Shown: positions 8,803 through 21,567, counted from the stretch's first letter. The stretch: 64,000 nucleotides of DNA from Siphonodentalium dalli (GCA_032622095.1 CP136068.1:155275151-155339150); one strand, 5' to 3'. Numbers and translations: made by a program. The notes: generated by a model from the letters alone, not told the origin.

Positions 8803-9854
8803 GTTATAGTTATCGCGAAAAAAGCCAAATGTATACTATATATACAGTTTTAAGAGTGAATTGAATTGTCTATTGGAACAGAATGACAAATGTCCACATT
8901 AGCCGTGTTTTGTTCTGACTTCCGGAGCGGATCACACAGGCTGGATTTTAGCCGGATCAAAAATATCAGATGGCAGTTTGAACTCTAACCGCCGATTTAT
9001 GGCCAAACAATGTTTGTATGTTCCAGGGGTGGGGGGGGGGGGGGGTGGTACATGCCCTCTTTTGTCCGAATTCTGCTCGGAGACGGTTTAGATTTACATG
9101 TGTATGGTGCATGTCGACATATAGCATGGAGTATATAGGACATATATAATAGCGTACACTGAGCCTGACAGAGGCTCGTGTGTGATGAGTTTCTGACAGG
9201 AAAGTGACATTTGGACTAAATAATAGTGGAAATATAACCTTAAATGCCATCTAAATAGACGGTTTGTTCTAGAAAGTAGAATCTTTATAATATATATTCG
9301 TATTATACTATGCAGCTATTCTTACAACCATTTCTGGTTTAATTAGTATGTTGCCGCAATCCAGATCTGTTATGGAACGTACATGTGTATTATAGATTGC
9401 CCCAGTAGCCATATCGTCTCCAGCATATCCGTTTTTGCGGCATTGTCTCAAAGTGCTACCCTTGTCGTCGGCGCTGGCATCCCCTGTGGGAGTTTCTAAG
9501 ATATTGGTCTACCTGACCGCTTGCTGATATACGCCCCACAAGCTAGTTTTGTACGGAAATATCGCGCGTTCTTCAGAACTTAGGCATTTTCCTGCCGAGG
9601 GTACAACTTTTTGTGCAGCGGATACGGAATGTTTCCGACAAATACAACCATCCCAACTGCTGGTTTGCCTTCCCAAATGGCCCGGTCACTGGGATAGCTA
9701 TAGAATATTACTACATACCTGTCCATAATGAAATAATACGCCTGCGAACATGAATTTGTGCGTTTTACCTCTCTGAAAAGCTCTTAAAACTGGCAGAACC
9801 TTCGTTGGCAGCCTAAGAATCTTCCGAAACTCTTAGAATCCGCGTTTCCGGTTA
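8803..9854. other. No gene recognised
   Basis: Right flank of the retrotransposon. It holds a long G run near 9028-9046 and, at 9420-9491, an inverted match to 945-1036. Confidence 0.5.
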
Positions 9855-11390
9855 GCCCTTGTGCGGTTTTACTCTCTAACTCGGAGGTTGGCTTACAAAA
9901 TGCGATAAATAAATTATCTGATAACTGTGACCTCTGGTAGTTGAATATTAACTATTCCAAAACCAAAGCGATGACAATCAGTATACGGGGTGAACAAATC
10001 GAAACGGTTGACCATTACAAGTATCTAGGTACATGGTTTACAAAATCTGATACTTTTATAAGTGAACGCAATGCGCGATGCGAGTCAGCTGAAAGCAATG
10101 TACACCCTTGAGGAAATACAAATTACCAATCCACAGGGGGTAATCGGGTACAACGGCGGCTTGTAAAGGCACGACCGGAAACTGGTAAAATGTGTTGCTT
10201 GTATACATACGGCTGGCAGCAACTACCTGGTACGGCCGCGGGCCGTCTGCAAACTCAACGTGTCAAATGCTCACAAACCGACAGCCGTACCTCATTTTTT
10301 CACGTTAGTGTGGTAAATATACTCTTATGTCGCCAAAACAAACCGGAAATATATGTGTCTTTCTCAACAGACAGAGTGATGATTCCCGATTAGAAAAGCG
10401 GTGTACTCCATAATTATGTATTACGTCGAAGATTTGCCAACAGCGTGCACCAAATTAGCAGTCCCGAGGGATATTTTCAAAAGTGGTCAGCAAATGTTGC
10501 TATCATGGCTATATTGCGCTATACTAGTATCTTTCACAACTGAATTCATCTGTGGTTATAACGATATATATATGGACCGAACATTGTCGCATTGATATTC
10601 GCAAATACGATGATACTAATGAAGAATAGAGTTAGTTTTGTATCTACCCTTGTGAAATTTGCGCTGTGCGATCAGTTTCCGGTCGTGCCTTTACAAGCCG
10701 CCGTTGTACCCGATTACCCCCTGTGCAATCGAAACTGTGCTTGAAATATATCAGAGATCCATTGTTCCGATTATGTCATACGGGTCCGATGTATGGGGAC
10801 ATGAGAGCATTAGGACATTCGAAAAGTTGGAACTATGGTTTTTAAAACTAATCCTCGGTTTTAAAAAATCAACGATGACCCCCTTGGTTTACGGAGAGAC
10901 TGGAATCTATCCAATATCAGTAATTATTAAGCATCGGTGTCTATCTTATTGGGGCAACCTTATGACCATGGATTGCGATAGACTATACCAATAAGACTTT
11001 ACGTCAACAGAAAAAAAACTAAATAAATGGCTCGAATATGTTTTGGAAAAAACCAGACACGCTCAAGCTCAACATCTTGTTTAACTTATCTAACCGCAAA
11101 ACCCTGACAAAAGTATATCATTATATCAGAGAGGCCCTCAACATGATAGGAACACCCCCCGTGGCACTTAAATACGCATTTCTAAAGCCGAATATATCGC
11201 ACCACTTCCAAGTAAAAAAAAATTCTAGATATCTGGTAACGTCTTCGTATATATATTTGTTCTTACCCATGATAACAACACCCCACCTGAATCATGCGCA
11301 TGCACACCATACATATTATATGTTAGTTAACAGTGTATAGCTCTTATGTCTAATATGATTTGTGAGCCAATAAATAATCTGAATCTGAAG
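9855..11390 (+). pseudogene. LINE (non-LTR retrotransposon) remnant, RT C-terminal half
   Basis: Translation of 9864-10110 gives LINE RT features (GLQNAINKLSDNCDLW, a stop, then KTKAM and YKYLGTWF). The region resumes after 10726 with IVPIMSYGSDVWG and the typical C-terminal LILGFKKST region, ending at 10994. An AATAAA-containing tail (CCAATAAATAATCTGAATC) near 11368 looks like the 3' end. There are stops and frame changes. A 594-bp MITE interrupts it at 10132-10725; without the MITE and one CAATC the reading frame is continuous. Confidence 0.8.
10127..10730. mobile_element. 594-bp MITE with 53-bp TIRs inserted in the LINE
   Basis: Terminal inverted repeats 10132-10184 and 10673-10725 begin CACAGGGGGTAATCGGG and are perfect by eye. 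The 5-bp duplication CAATC flanks them (10127-10131, 10726-10730). The flanking LINE frame joins exactly when the element and one CAATC are removed, which fixes the borders. There is no transposase inside, and the superfamily is not recognised. Confidence 0.9.
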
Positions 11391-11554
11391 GATATGGCAT
11401 GCAACGCATATCGTAGCTCATATTGAATGAGTTTTTACTAGTATGCCTTATAAACATTATGTTGTGTGGCGATTAACTGTTCTACTATTTTTTCTGTGAG
11501 TACTATCAACCAGGCTCCAATGTTGATGTAACCTTACAAATTCTTTCTTTCCAG

Positions 11555-13133
11555 TGAATTCCAAGCCAAAACCGACAGTGAATCGAGCAGTGATGATTCT
11601 CTGGACGGCGATTCTGAAATTACTGAAGACTCGGGAAGTGATACGATTATTGGTGACATTGAATGGTCTTGTGACTATGGATTGGAACTATATTCATCTG
11701 GATTGGCTTGCCAAACTTTGGGAAACACGAATATGACGCTGCTACAATGGCTCGCTGTGAATTTCGACCTCTTCTCGTCTCACCCAGCTATCAGCAAAGC
11801 GGCATTCGGGGATTACTTACGGCTGCAACGGAGACTCTATAATCTAGATATACTGCCGAAATCGTACAGTGAGGCCAGAACAATGATTGCACCATATCTC
11901 GTGAAAAAACGGATATTTCATGTTTGCACCAATGACTGTGTAATTTTTAGAGATTCATCAAAACATGCATATGCAGATCTGGTGCAATGTCCAGTTTGCT
12001 CGGAACCGAGGTATCATGAACATCATCAGGCAAGTTTGATACCAAAGCGGCGATTTATTTATCTTCCAGTTGGACCCCGACTCGCGCGAATTTATGGTGA
12101 TGCTAATCTGGCGCAAATCATGCAATCTCATGCAACAATGAATGACACTGGCGACGATGACATATGGGACTTACACCAATCGAAGATGTGGACAGACCTA
12201 TATTCTGAAACTGGATTATTCAGAGGTAACTCAAGTGGTATGGCCTTGTCATTGGAATTGGACGGTGTGAACCCTTTCCATAATATCGGTGTGATCTACT
12301 CAATGACACCAATGATGATGACAGTTCTCAACTGGCCAAGGCACATGAGAAATGCTTTCCACAATATTGTGCTCGTTGCGATTATCCCAGGAAATGATCA
12401 CAGTGAAGCAAAAAATCTTGACGCATACCTGGAAATACTTATAGACGAGCTGCTCTGTTTGGCTAAGTGCAAAACATACAACGCATATATGGATGCCCCT
12501 ATTGATGTAAAAACTAAACTCCTGTTCTATGTGCTTGATTACCCGGGATTATGCAAACTATTCGGACAACATGGAAGTGGGGCAACTCAGGGTTGCCACT
12601 GGTGCATGATCCGTGGGAAGTATTGCCATGGGTACGCCAAAATGATGTACCTCTCGAACAGATCATATTTGAAGGAAACTGATCCTATACGCGAGGATAA
12701 AACAAACTTCATTGAGAAATGCGCTGATGTTACAAACCGACCTGACCCAAGACAATACAAGAGCCAGCATGCCTACAGAGAGGCTTTTGATATGAGTCGG
12801 AACAAAACTGATGCCGCCATAATAGCAACAGCGACTGGGTGTAAAGGGGAGAGGGTGACATCGTCCATCCCAGAGTTTGATAGAATAACGGACACATTAC
12901 CACATGCATGCCATACAATCAAAGACGTTGTACAAAATATTTTCAACCTTATTATAGGACGTAAAGTTAACATACACAAACTAGTGGCCATAGAGAAAAC
13001 TTTCGGCAGATTCGTGGATATTCGGGAAATGAATGAAACCGTACCAGTTATGACAGAATCGACAACTAATTCGAAGAAAAGAAAAAGAACAAATGATGTA
13101 TCGGACTCGACAAATAGGGTACCATATTGTTGA
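11555..13133 (+). CDS. EnSpm/CACTA transposase, N-terminal and catalytic part
   Basis: The frame is open from a pyrimidine-rich AG acceptor (TTCTTTCTTTCCAG, ending 11553/4) to a stop at 13131. It therefore looks like an internal exon and needs no ATG here. It starts with an acidic stretch (DSESSSDDSLDGDSE). The TNP2/Transposase_21-like core follows: PKSYSEARTMIAPYLV, a CPVCSEPRY zinc-ribbon-like motif, DIWDLHQSKMW, LELDGVNPF, and CHWCMIRGKYC. The family catalyses cut-and-paste transposition. The C-terminal part continues in another frame from 13127. The break lies beside an imperfect 25-bp duplication around CCATATTG (13122 and 13147). Confidence 0.85.
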
Positions 13134-14194
13134 CAAAAGAGGAACTCCATATTGCAGATAAAAGGGCAGAATCAATTCGTCCACCATTGGGATTTGGCAC
13201 CAAATCTGCTAGATTTTTCTCCAAGTCGAACGCTCTGAAATCCCATGACTGGAAACAATTGGCATCGCAAGGTATACTGAAGTACTGCCTGCGATCGATG
13301 TTGGGCGACGAACAGCGGAACACACTGTTCATGCTTTTTGATTGTCTAGAGCAGCTTTGTGGCGAAAGTATTATATATGACAACCTGCAGCAATTGGATG
13401 ACCACTTAAATTCAGCACTGGCGTGTTTGGAAAGAGATTTCCCAGTTTATCTGCAGAATATCACAACTCATATTTTACACCATCTGGTCGATGGGACGAG
13501 GAGGTACGGTCCAGTATATTCCACTTGGATGTATGTGTATGAACGTTTTAATTCTAGGATCTGTAAGCGTTGTTTGAATATGCGACACCCCGAGGCAACT
13601 GCAATGGAAACATATATAATATATGATTGGTGTCAGTTCATGAAATCGACAGGCAGAGTACCTAATATTATGGAAACATGTGATAGGCAAGTTATGTGTG
13701 CCAATGAACCTGATGAAGAAAACAATACGTACAGAGAATGTAGGAAGGCGAAACACCAAAGTGGCGTTTCGACAAATAAACAACGTTCATATGTGGGAAA
13801 AGTAATTGGACACACATGTGAGAGTTGTACTTATGAGGTACGCTCAGCTCACACACACGACAATCACCAGACAGGTCGGAGAATTGTTTATGGGAGTGCG
13901 GTCAGGGAAAGGAGTAATTCCAAGACAATATCATCTATCGTATATATACTAAATGACAGAGGACTTACTCACGCAAAAACGCACTTAGGTAAATACGTAC
14001 AGTTTGGACGAATACAATACTTCTGTCGAGTCAAGTGTGACAATCTCAGTGTAACACATGATCTTGCGAAAGTGCATTGGTATTCTGAACCGACAATAGA
14101 GCCGGAGGCATGCATGTGGTTTTGTAAGTCAGCCATTCAGCGCAAGTCATTTGTGTTAAAGGTACGGTTGGCCTTGGCGGTGGGTATCCTGTGA
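13127..14194 (+). CDS. EnSpm/CACTA transposase, C-terminal part (DUF4218-like)
   Basis: The reading frame is displaced relative to the upstream part. The segment at 13440-13620 (FPVYLQNITTHILHHLVDGT, GPVYSTWMYVYERF, KRCLNMRHPEAT) matches the conserved C-terminal domain found in EnSpm transposases. A cysteine-containing tail follows. After 14160 a third frame continues with a family-like segment (YPVKIFPPVKN), so either another frameshift or a splice lies near 14165. The gene is best read as a recently decayed or spliced transposase. Confidence 0.8.
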   Translation: MLTKEELHIADKRAESIRPPLGFGTKSARFFSKSNALKSHDWKQLASQGILKYCLRSMLGDEQRNTLFMLFDCLEQLCGESIIYDNLQQLDDHLNSALACLERDFPVYLQNITTHILHHLVDGTRRYGPVYSTWMYVYERFNSRICKRCLNMRHPEATAMETYIIYDWCQFMKSTGRVPNIMETCDRQVMCANEPDEENNTYRECRKAKHQSGVSTNKQRSYVGKVIGHTCESCTYEVRSAHTHDNHQTGRRIVYGSAVRERSNSKTISSIVYILNDRGLTHAKTHLGKYVQFGRIQYFCRVKCDNLSVTHDLAKVHWYSEPTIEPEACMWFCKSAIQRKSFVLKVRLALAVGIL

Positions 14195-14450
14195 AAATAT
14201 TTCCACCCGTCAAAAACCGCCACAAACAGAAAGAACAACAAAATGTAGACAGACTTTGTCCGTATACAAATAAGAAATATCGCATAAACAGTATGTTATT
14301 GTCATATCTTTGACCATTGTTATGTAAACAAAAGCATAAAAAGTAACTTTTCTGTTGTTTGTTTATATTATGATGGTAAACATAAAGAGCGTTCTTTGTT
14401 GGTGAATTCCTGATATGGAACGAATAAAGAGCGTTTATGCCATTTGTGTG
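14183..14450 (+). mobile_element. 3' end of the EnSpm element
   Basis: Homologous to 47671-47985, confirming that it belongs to a mobile unit. Two boxes of ATAAAGAGCGTT (about 14383 and 14424) lie ~40 bp apart near the end, as expected of the subterminal repeats of CACTA elements. The putative terminus reads ...TTTGTGTG near 14450. The left end was not found. Confidence 0.6.
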
Positions 14451-15284
14451 TGATTAGCCAGCAGCATTGTGCTGTCTTCTGTAACACAATCAGGCTCTTG
14501 CTTAGGTAAAATATAGTAAATATTTATGATAACATGCTGTTTACGCGATGGTCATGGTATATATGAACGAAACTGTATGCGTTTTAATGTTTTTCTGTTT
14601 ACGGTGATTGGAACAAATATGAATATTTTCGACGACTAAGGCCTCACGTGCCTTTAACACAAAAACTGTCGGCGCCTTTGCTAACTGCACTCGATGGTGA
14701 TAGTATATGGATTATCAACAGTAGACTATTAAAATCACAGTGAGCTGTACTCATACCGCTTGGTCTGTTGATCGAGGACTGTCCGTTCGTGAGTCCGTTC
14801 GAATGTTCTAAAAATATTATCTGAACTATTCAACCAGTTCGGTTCATATTGGGTGGTCTTCTTTGCCGAAATAGTAATATGTGTTCCAACCGCCACAAAC
14901 AAAAATAATATTAAAATGTGTTTAGGCCAAAACAAAACATGGCTGTTAATGTTCTTTAAGTTATAAATTATATTACCGGACAGCCAGGTCGTGCACGCAG
15001 AGGAATTGTAATTGTGCGCATGTGCACATGAATCTGAATGCTAGTTTAATATGTAGAAATGTATTTTAGCTACTCATCTACTAGTATGTACAATATTGCC
15101 CAAACACTGACCTCTTAAGTAGATTCATTGAAAATTCATGGCAGCAAGGCCAAAAAAAAACATGGCTGTTTCCGATTTCATGAGCAAAAAAATCCAGGTA
15201 GGGAAATGTTTTTTTTTTGGCAATTTGTTTTTTTTTTTCAAAATCCTTCTATAATGCACCATATTCTAAAAAACAAGATAAAAG
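14451..15284. other. No gene recognised
   Basis: AT-rich sequence with A and T runs near 15150-15240 and no supported coding sequence. Confidence 0.5.
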
Positions 15285-15632
15285 TTGGTATTCTCAATAC
15301 CTTTGTATCCAGTTGCTGAAGTTTCTGACAGAAAACTAGTTTTATATCTGACAATATACCCAGAATATGAAGTTTGGAGTGATCTGAGTTCCAAGAAGGG
15401 ACACAAAAATGCTATCTCCCGTGGCTCATGGCACCATGTCACAATGTTGCGCAATACTGTACATGACAACATTGATACTATCGGCATTGCTAGCAAAAGT
15501 CTAGACAACTTCTATGCCATCGTGTTGACATCTCATTTTCACCTGGCCGTGCGACTCTCAGAACAGAACAGATTTATTCCTGAATATTTGGATTCATCTG
15601 CAACCACAAATACATGTAATCATGTATCTTAA
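15285..15632 (+). CDS. Unrecognised ORF, possible exon
   Basis: About 105 codons are open after a weak acceptor-like TTTGTATCCAG (near 15312). The protein is soluble-looking and mixed in composition, without a motif I recognise. It could be a transposon fragment or chance; no neighbouring exon was found. Confidence 0.2.
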   Translation: MVFSIPLYPVAEVSDRKLVLYLTIYPEYEVWSDLSSKKGHKNAISRGSWHHVTMLRNTVHDNIDTIGIASKSLDNFYAIVLTSHFHLAVRLSEQNRFIPEYLDSSATTNTCNHVS

Positions 15633-15734
15633 TAGAAGTAAATTCTTTTTGAAAATTCAATATAAAATAATTGCTGCTGAATGTAAACATAGTATATACT
15701 ATATTTATATATATATATATAATAGAATATCCTT

Positions 15735-15859
15735 ATAGTTTGATGAGAAACAAGGTTTATTTTCGCGTGTTGATTCAGCAAATGGGGGACCGAGCTTTAG
15801 CGATGTTCCCCATTTGCTGAATCATACGAGGAAATATACCTTGTATCTTGTCAAACTGT
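15735..15859. repeat. Foldback element, 125 bp
   Basis: Imperfect arms of about 55 bp: TAGTTTGATGAGAAACAAGG at the left, its complement at the right, and GATTCAGCAAATGGGG near the tip. Likely a small MITE. Confidence 0.7.
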
Positions 15860-16038
15860 ATTGTTTTTATCGATCGCCAAAGTTTAAAAGTCGTTAACAT
15901 CTATTAAATTTGTTTAAATGGGATAAGAAATTAATGGGGAATTTCTTCAGGAAACAATTAAATCGATTGCAAGATTTTTGGTTGTACATGTAGTTCTGAG
16001 AGCGTGACTTGATTATACTAGCTGGAGTGTCCGTTCTT

Positions 16039-16068
16039 GCTTTATTCTAGCACGTGCTAAAATAAAGC
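16039..16068. repeat. 30-bp palindrome centred on CACGTG
   Basis: Arms GCTTTATT and AATAAAGC flank TAGCACGTGCTA, with one mismatch. The centre is an E-box core. Confidence 0.6.
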
Positions 16069-16494
16069 CATGGTTTATTTTCCAGCCTTTATCTTTATAG
16101 TAGATGACAAAGCTGATGGACAAAAAGTGTCAATTTTACATGCATAAAAAAAAAATTAAAAAAAAAAAAATCCAGGTCGGCCCAATTTCGGCAGGTAGGT
16201 CGGGAAACCGGAAACACAGATGTTTTTTTGTTTGGCCGTAGTATTGTTCATATTTCACCATATTAAAAGCATCGAGTAAATAGCACACTATCGTGAAGAA
16301 TGAAGATCTACTAGGTTTTACCCAAACGAGAGCCTGATTGTGTTGATACAGAGTGCGTAAAGAGAGCATAATTATATTGGTTAATCACATACAAATGATA
16401 TACACACTCTTTATTATTTCCATATAAGGAATGCAGTAACAAATAACGCTATTTGTGTTTACCATCAAGATCTAAACAAAAGCCAGGAACTGTA

Positions 16495-16534
16495 AAGCCG
16501 AAGACACATACATGCGTTTATGTGTCTTCGGCTT
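16495..16534. repeat. Perfect hairpin with 16-bp stem
   Basis: Arm AAGCCGAAGACACATA and its exact complement, with a ~8-nt loop. No run of T follows that would suggest a terminator. Confidence 0.75.
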
Positions 16535-16780
16535 AACGGTTGGTTCGTATGTTGACAATTCAAATGTTTATTGGTACCAATCCAATGTGGGATCACAACC
16601 AAGAATAGAGCAAAATTAAACAAACAATACAACAAATATCAATAACATATTATATATTATTTCGATTATTAATTCAATCAGATTATCAGAAGCCGTAAAA
16701 AGCAAGCACTCTGGATAGTGGAACACTTGGATGACTGTACCGGTACTTATTTGGAGGTTATGGTCAAATATTAGATGTAT

Positions 16781-17646
16781 GTCATGGTTGGGGAGGCCGG
16801 GGCCAGTTGGAACACGGGGCTAGTTGGAACGCGGGAGATAACTCGATTTAATAATTTATATATACTATTTTGCACCATAAAATAAAATAAATGGCTGAAT
16901 ATGGATATTTTAACAACACAGACTGGATGTCAATTCACGAAAAAGAAATTTCGCATGGAAATTTCTGTTTTTCGTATAAAAAAGTTAAATTCGTTGATTT
17001 GACGGACATTTTTCAAAATTGTTTTTTTTTATCCAAATCTATATCACATCTTCTTGTTCATCCCCTACAATAAGAATTGGAAACAGATCGCCCATGGTTT
17101 CGGAGAAACGAAGCCTGTTTTCAAGCAACCCCCTCCGGGGCAAATTGGAACACCCCATTCGTTCCTGTAGTAGCGTCACAAACAACATGACGTTATGGCG
17201 CACCTACTGATTTTTATATGGTGTGGGTTGCATTTATGGTGTTTACCTCATTTCGGCTATACACATACTGCCGTCGTCGGAAATTTCTTTGGAATCATAA
17301 ATTTAAATAATTGTGTGTGACAACGTATCAGATAAATAAATTGTTGTTTTACAGTGTGCTCTGTCAAGAAAAGGTGTTGAAGTCTGGTGTTCCAACTAGC
17401 CCCGTCGGGTGTCTCAACTAGCCCCGGGGCGGGGCTAGTTCGAACACCAGCGAGGCCAAATTTCAAGGCCGCCTATTTTTAAAAAGAAGCTTTTTCACAT
17501 GAAAATGTTGCATGTTTTATGTGTAACAGGTAATACATGTTGTATGAAGTGCAATTTTCCGAATATGTAACATCAGATTGAGACATAAATGTATGGTTAG
17601 ATTTCCGAAAATTGTTCCAACTAGCCCCGGTCCCCCTAAGTCATGG
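16781..17646. mobile_element. MITE with GGGGCTAGTTGGAAC termini
   Basis: The left end (16788, TTGGGGAGGCCGGGGCCAG) and right end (to 17639) are inverted repeats. GTCATGG is duplicated at 16781-16787 and 17640-17646. The motif GTTCCAACTAGCCCC occurs several more times inside (about 17390-17450) in both orientations. There is no transposase. The 7-bp duplication is close to the 8 bp of hAT elements. Confidence 0.75.
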
Positions 17647-18379
17647 AGTTACGTTTAGAGTACATCATATGTATGTAGAATGCGCATTTTATTTATTTAA
17701 TTCTTTCCTCGGGGGTGGGGGTGCACAATACAGCTTATTTAAATATTTGCGATATTTCCGATTGGTCTGACAACAAAGTCTGTATATATTTCAATATTGT
17801 TTCTGTTTATGGCAAGATTCAGATTTTTTCACTGGAAGTCGGTATGTGAATTAGGGGTAGGGTTTAACTTTAAGGTCAGATAAATATTGTCAATATTTCC
17901 TTTAAATTTGCTAAAACTACCAGACGGATTTGCAGGTTTCTCGGGTCGCCGGGGTTCAGATTTTTTCATTAGAGGCCGATCCGTTAATTTAGGTTATAAC
18001 ACTATGCTGTTAACAGTAACTGTTTCTAAAAGAAATAAAAATAACTACTGGCCCGGATTTTACTCATATTTGCTTTTAATGTTTCTTGGATGACTAGAGA
18101 ATAATATTTGTTAATTATGGATCGGTCAGTTAATTAGGAGCCAGTGGTAAAGGTCATATGACTCAAGTACTAGTATGTCAATATTTAAGAAAAAAAAATC
18201 ATCTTCAAAAATCACTGGATTGTGTGAAATAAGATAAGTTTATTAGTGGCCGATCGTTAATTAAAGGACATATGGGGGCCCAGGTAAGCAAAAATTAAAT
18301 ATTTTCCGAACAAACAACATCTCCAAAAACTAACAGACTGATTTGGTTCAAATTACTGGACTGATTCGAATGTGGATGT
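17647..18379. other. No gene recognised
   Basis: AT-rich DNA with a few diverged internal repeats (for example TCAGATTTTTTCA at ~17820 and ~17956). No coding signal. Confidence 0.5.
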
Positions 18380-21300
18380 AACTATAGTGACCAGCAGGTT
18401 CCAGGTCACCATAATTATGTGTGAAGGCGACATTTATCATATATTTTCCAAATATCATTTTATTGCTATTTTGTGTTTTGCACGCCTCATTATTTCATAT
18501 CCATTCATTATACTCATGTACAGTGTTGATGCGTACTATTTTATAATGGGGGCCCAGTACGTAAATCAAGGTGTCCTACATGTCACAGTTCTTGTCTTCA
18601 GTAAATTACATAGATGGAATATCCTATTTGGGATCCGGTCTGTTGCCCAAAATGGCTGCGTTTTAGCCGTCTTGTTCATTGTCACATTCAGACCTTTTTG
18701 CAGTGATACACATACAACATAATCCATTCACAATATTCAAATTGCAAGAAAATAAAACACCAACTTGAGCGATTCAGTGTCATTGAAACTTTAATTTCAC
18801 TTCCGCGTGTTTACTGTTCCAATTTTCAAAGCTTTCTAAGAGCCATACAATACTATACGATTATACAATAATTCCATTCTCCAAATTTGGATAAAACAGA
18901 TAGATAATCAAATTGTGATCATACAACGTCGTGTACAGTATGCTGCTCGTCTCGTCCAATATGAATTTCCGCAACATTGTGGACGGGTACAAGAACACAC
19001 ATACTGTACACCAACATTGTATAATGATATTTCTATAATCCATTTGCATGTTTATCAAAATTTGGGAAATAACATTATTGTATATACTGTATGGTTCTCA
19101 TGAAGCTTTGATAATTGGAAGAGTAAACGCAAAAAATAGAAAAAAACTCAATGCGAAGAATTCCGTTGTAGCGTTACCCGAAGTTCCCACAATTTTTAGA
19201 AAGTCACATTGGTCTCCAGTGAGTCCTATGCGACTTTCATGAGTCTACCAGAGTCTACTATAGCTATGACTTTTTCAGGATTATCATGTGACGTGAGAGG
19301 AATGATATAGACAATATTATGATTGTTTTCGTTAAATCATCTGCGGAGATATTGGACACATAATCACATGTAATATCTGAATATAGGATGTTTTCTTATT
19401 CACATGCTCGTGTATAGGGTATGTAATAATTGTCATTAATAACCATCGATCATGGTGCGTCGAACTAGAGCCGCTCTGTATAGCCGTGAGGACACTACAT
19501 TTTTTGGTAGTTTTCTCGGGTCCTCCATTGATATTTTTAACTGATATTTATAATATAGGTCGTGTTCGGCTTATTCCCACGACAGGGATGCTACGCATGT
19601 TATGACCTCTCCTATACTCGTGGCGTGAGATCATCAGTATATAACAATCAATTGATTACATGCGAGTGTGCGTCCAAACTCAGTCTAGTATACCATGTTC
19701 AAAAATGAGAAATTATGTTATGTCTTACAATCCTACAATAATCAGTCCAATACATTATAAACAATACAGTCTTACAATAATCTTACAATCCTATACATTA
19801 TGTATCACCATAATTATGTGTGAAGGGCGATATTTGTCATATATATTCCAAATATCATTATATTACCATTTTGTTTATTGCATGCCTCATCATATCATAT
19901 ACATTAATTATACTCATGTACAGTTTTGATGCGTACTGTTGTATGCTTAATATAAAGTTATTATACACATTTTTGTACAGTATGTATTTTTCTTATACGA
20001 TTCCAGGTTGTGTTGAAAAGTCACATTGGACTAAATGCGCAGCATCGAGTCAAATATGACATTTCACAACGACATGGACAAGTAAAAGAAAAACTCATAC
20101 TGTGCACAACATTGAATAATTACAGTTGCTTTTGCATGCCTTTCCAAATTTGGGGAATAAAATCATTGTCTAATTGTATGTGTTGTATGATCATCAGAAA
20201 GCTTTGAACACTCGAACAATAAACACGGCAGTGGAAAAACTCAATGCGAAAAAATAGTTTGTGTCGTCACCTGGAGTCCGGACACAAAAAAAGTCATATT
20301 GAACTCGAACTGCAGTAATACAGAGCGGTACTAAAAATATGGAATTGGGATCTCATGATTTCAAACAAGGATACCGGTGAAATTCTACCAAGTACAAATC
20401 GGTGTTCCAACTGTAACTTGTATTTCCCCCAAACTGCTGTACTGATTTGTGGATGTAACACTAGTGACCAGCAGGTTCCCGATTTGATAATGGGGGCCCA
20501 TTACGTAAATCAAGGTGGCCTACATGTCACAGTTCTTGTCTTCAGTAAATTACATATATAGATGGAATATTCTATTTGGGATCCGGTCTGTTTCCCAAAA
20601 TGGCTGCTTTTTTGCCGTCTTGTTCATTGTCGCATTCAAACCTTTTTGCGGTGATAAACATACAACATAATCCATTCACAATATTCAAATTGCAAGAAAA
20701 TAAAACACCAAGTTGAGCGATTCAGTGTCATTGAAACTTTAGTTTCACTTCCGCGTGTTTACTGTTCCAATTTTCAAAGCTTTCTAAGATCCATACAATA
20801 TTATACGATTATACAATAATTCCATTCTCCAAATTTGGATAAAGCAGATAGATAATCAAATTTTGATCATACAACGTCGTGTACAGTCTGCTGCTCGTCT
20901 CGTCCAATATGAATGTCCACAACGTGGACGAGTACAAGAACACACATACTGTTAACCAACATTGTATTATTAAACATCTGCATGTTTATCCACATTTGGG
21001 GAATAACATTATTGTATGTATTGTATTGTTCTCATGAATCTTTGAGAATTGGAAGAGTAAACACAAACAAATAAAATAAATAAGCTCAATGCGAAGAATT
21101 CCTTTGTTATTGTAGCGTTGCCCGAAGTTCCGACAATTTTTAGAAAAGTCAACCTGATGAGATCCGCTGTGTATAGCCGTGAGGCCACTTCAAATTGTGG
21201 TAGTTTTCTAGGGTCCTCCATTGATATGTATACCTGATACATGTATGTAGGTCGTGTTCGGCTTATTCCCACGACAGGGATGCTACGCATGTTATGACCT

Positions 21301-21567
21301 CTCCTACTCGTGGCGTGAGATCATCGGTATCTATAGCATTAATTGATTACACGCGAGTGAGCGTCCAAAATAATCTAGTTACCATGTTCAAAAATGAGAA
21401 ATTATGTTATAATGTCTTACAATCTTACAATAATAAGTCCAAATACATTATAAACAATACAGTCTTACAATAATCTTACAATCCTATACATTGTGTATCA
21501 TCACATGTGTGAAGGGCGACATTTGTCATATATATATTCCAAATATCATTTTATTGCCATTTTGTGT

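Noticed and set aside
11038-11340. 100-codon frame after the LINE
   Set aside because: Lies in the LINE 3' region in a different frame; no independent evidence.
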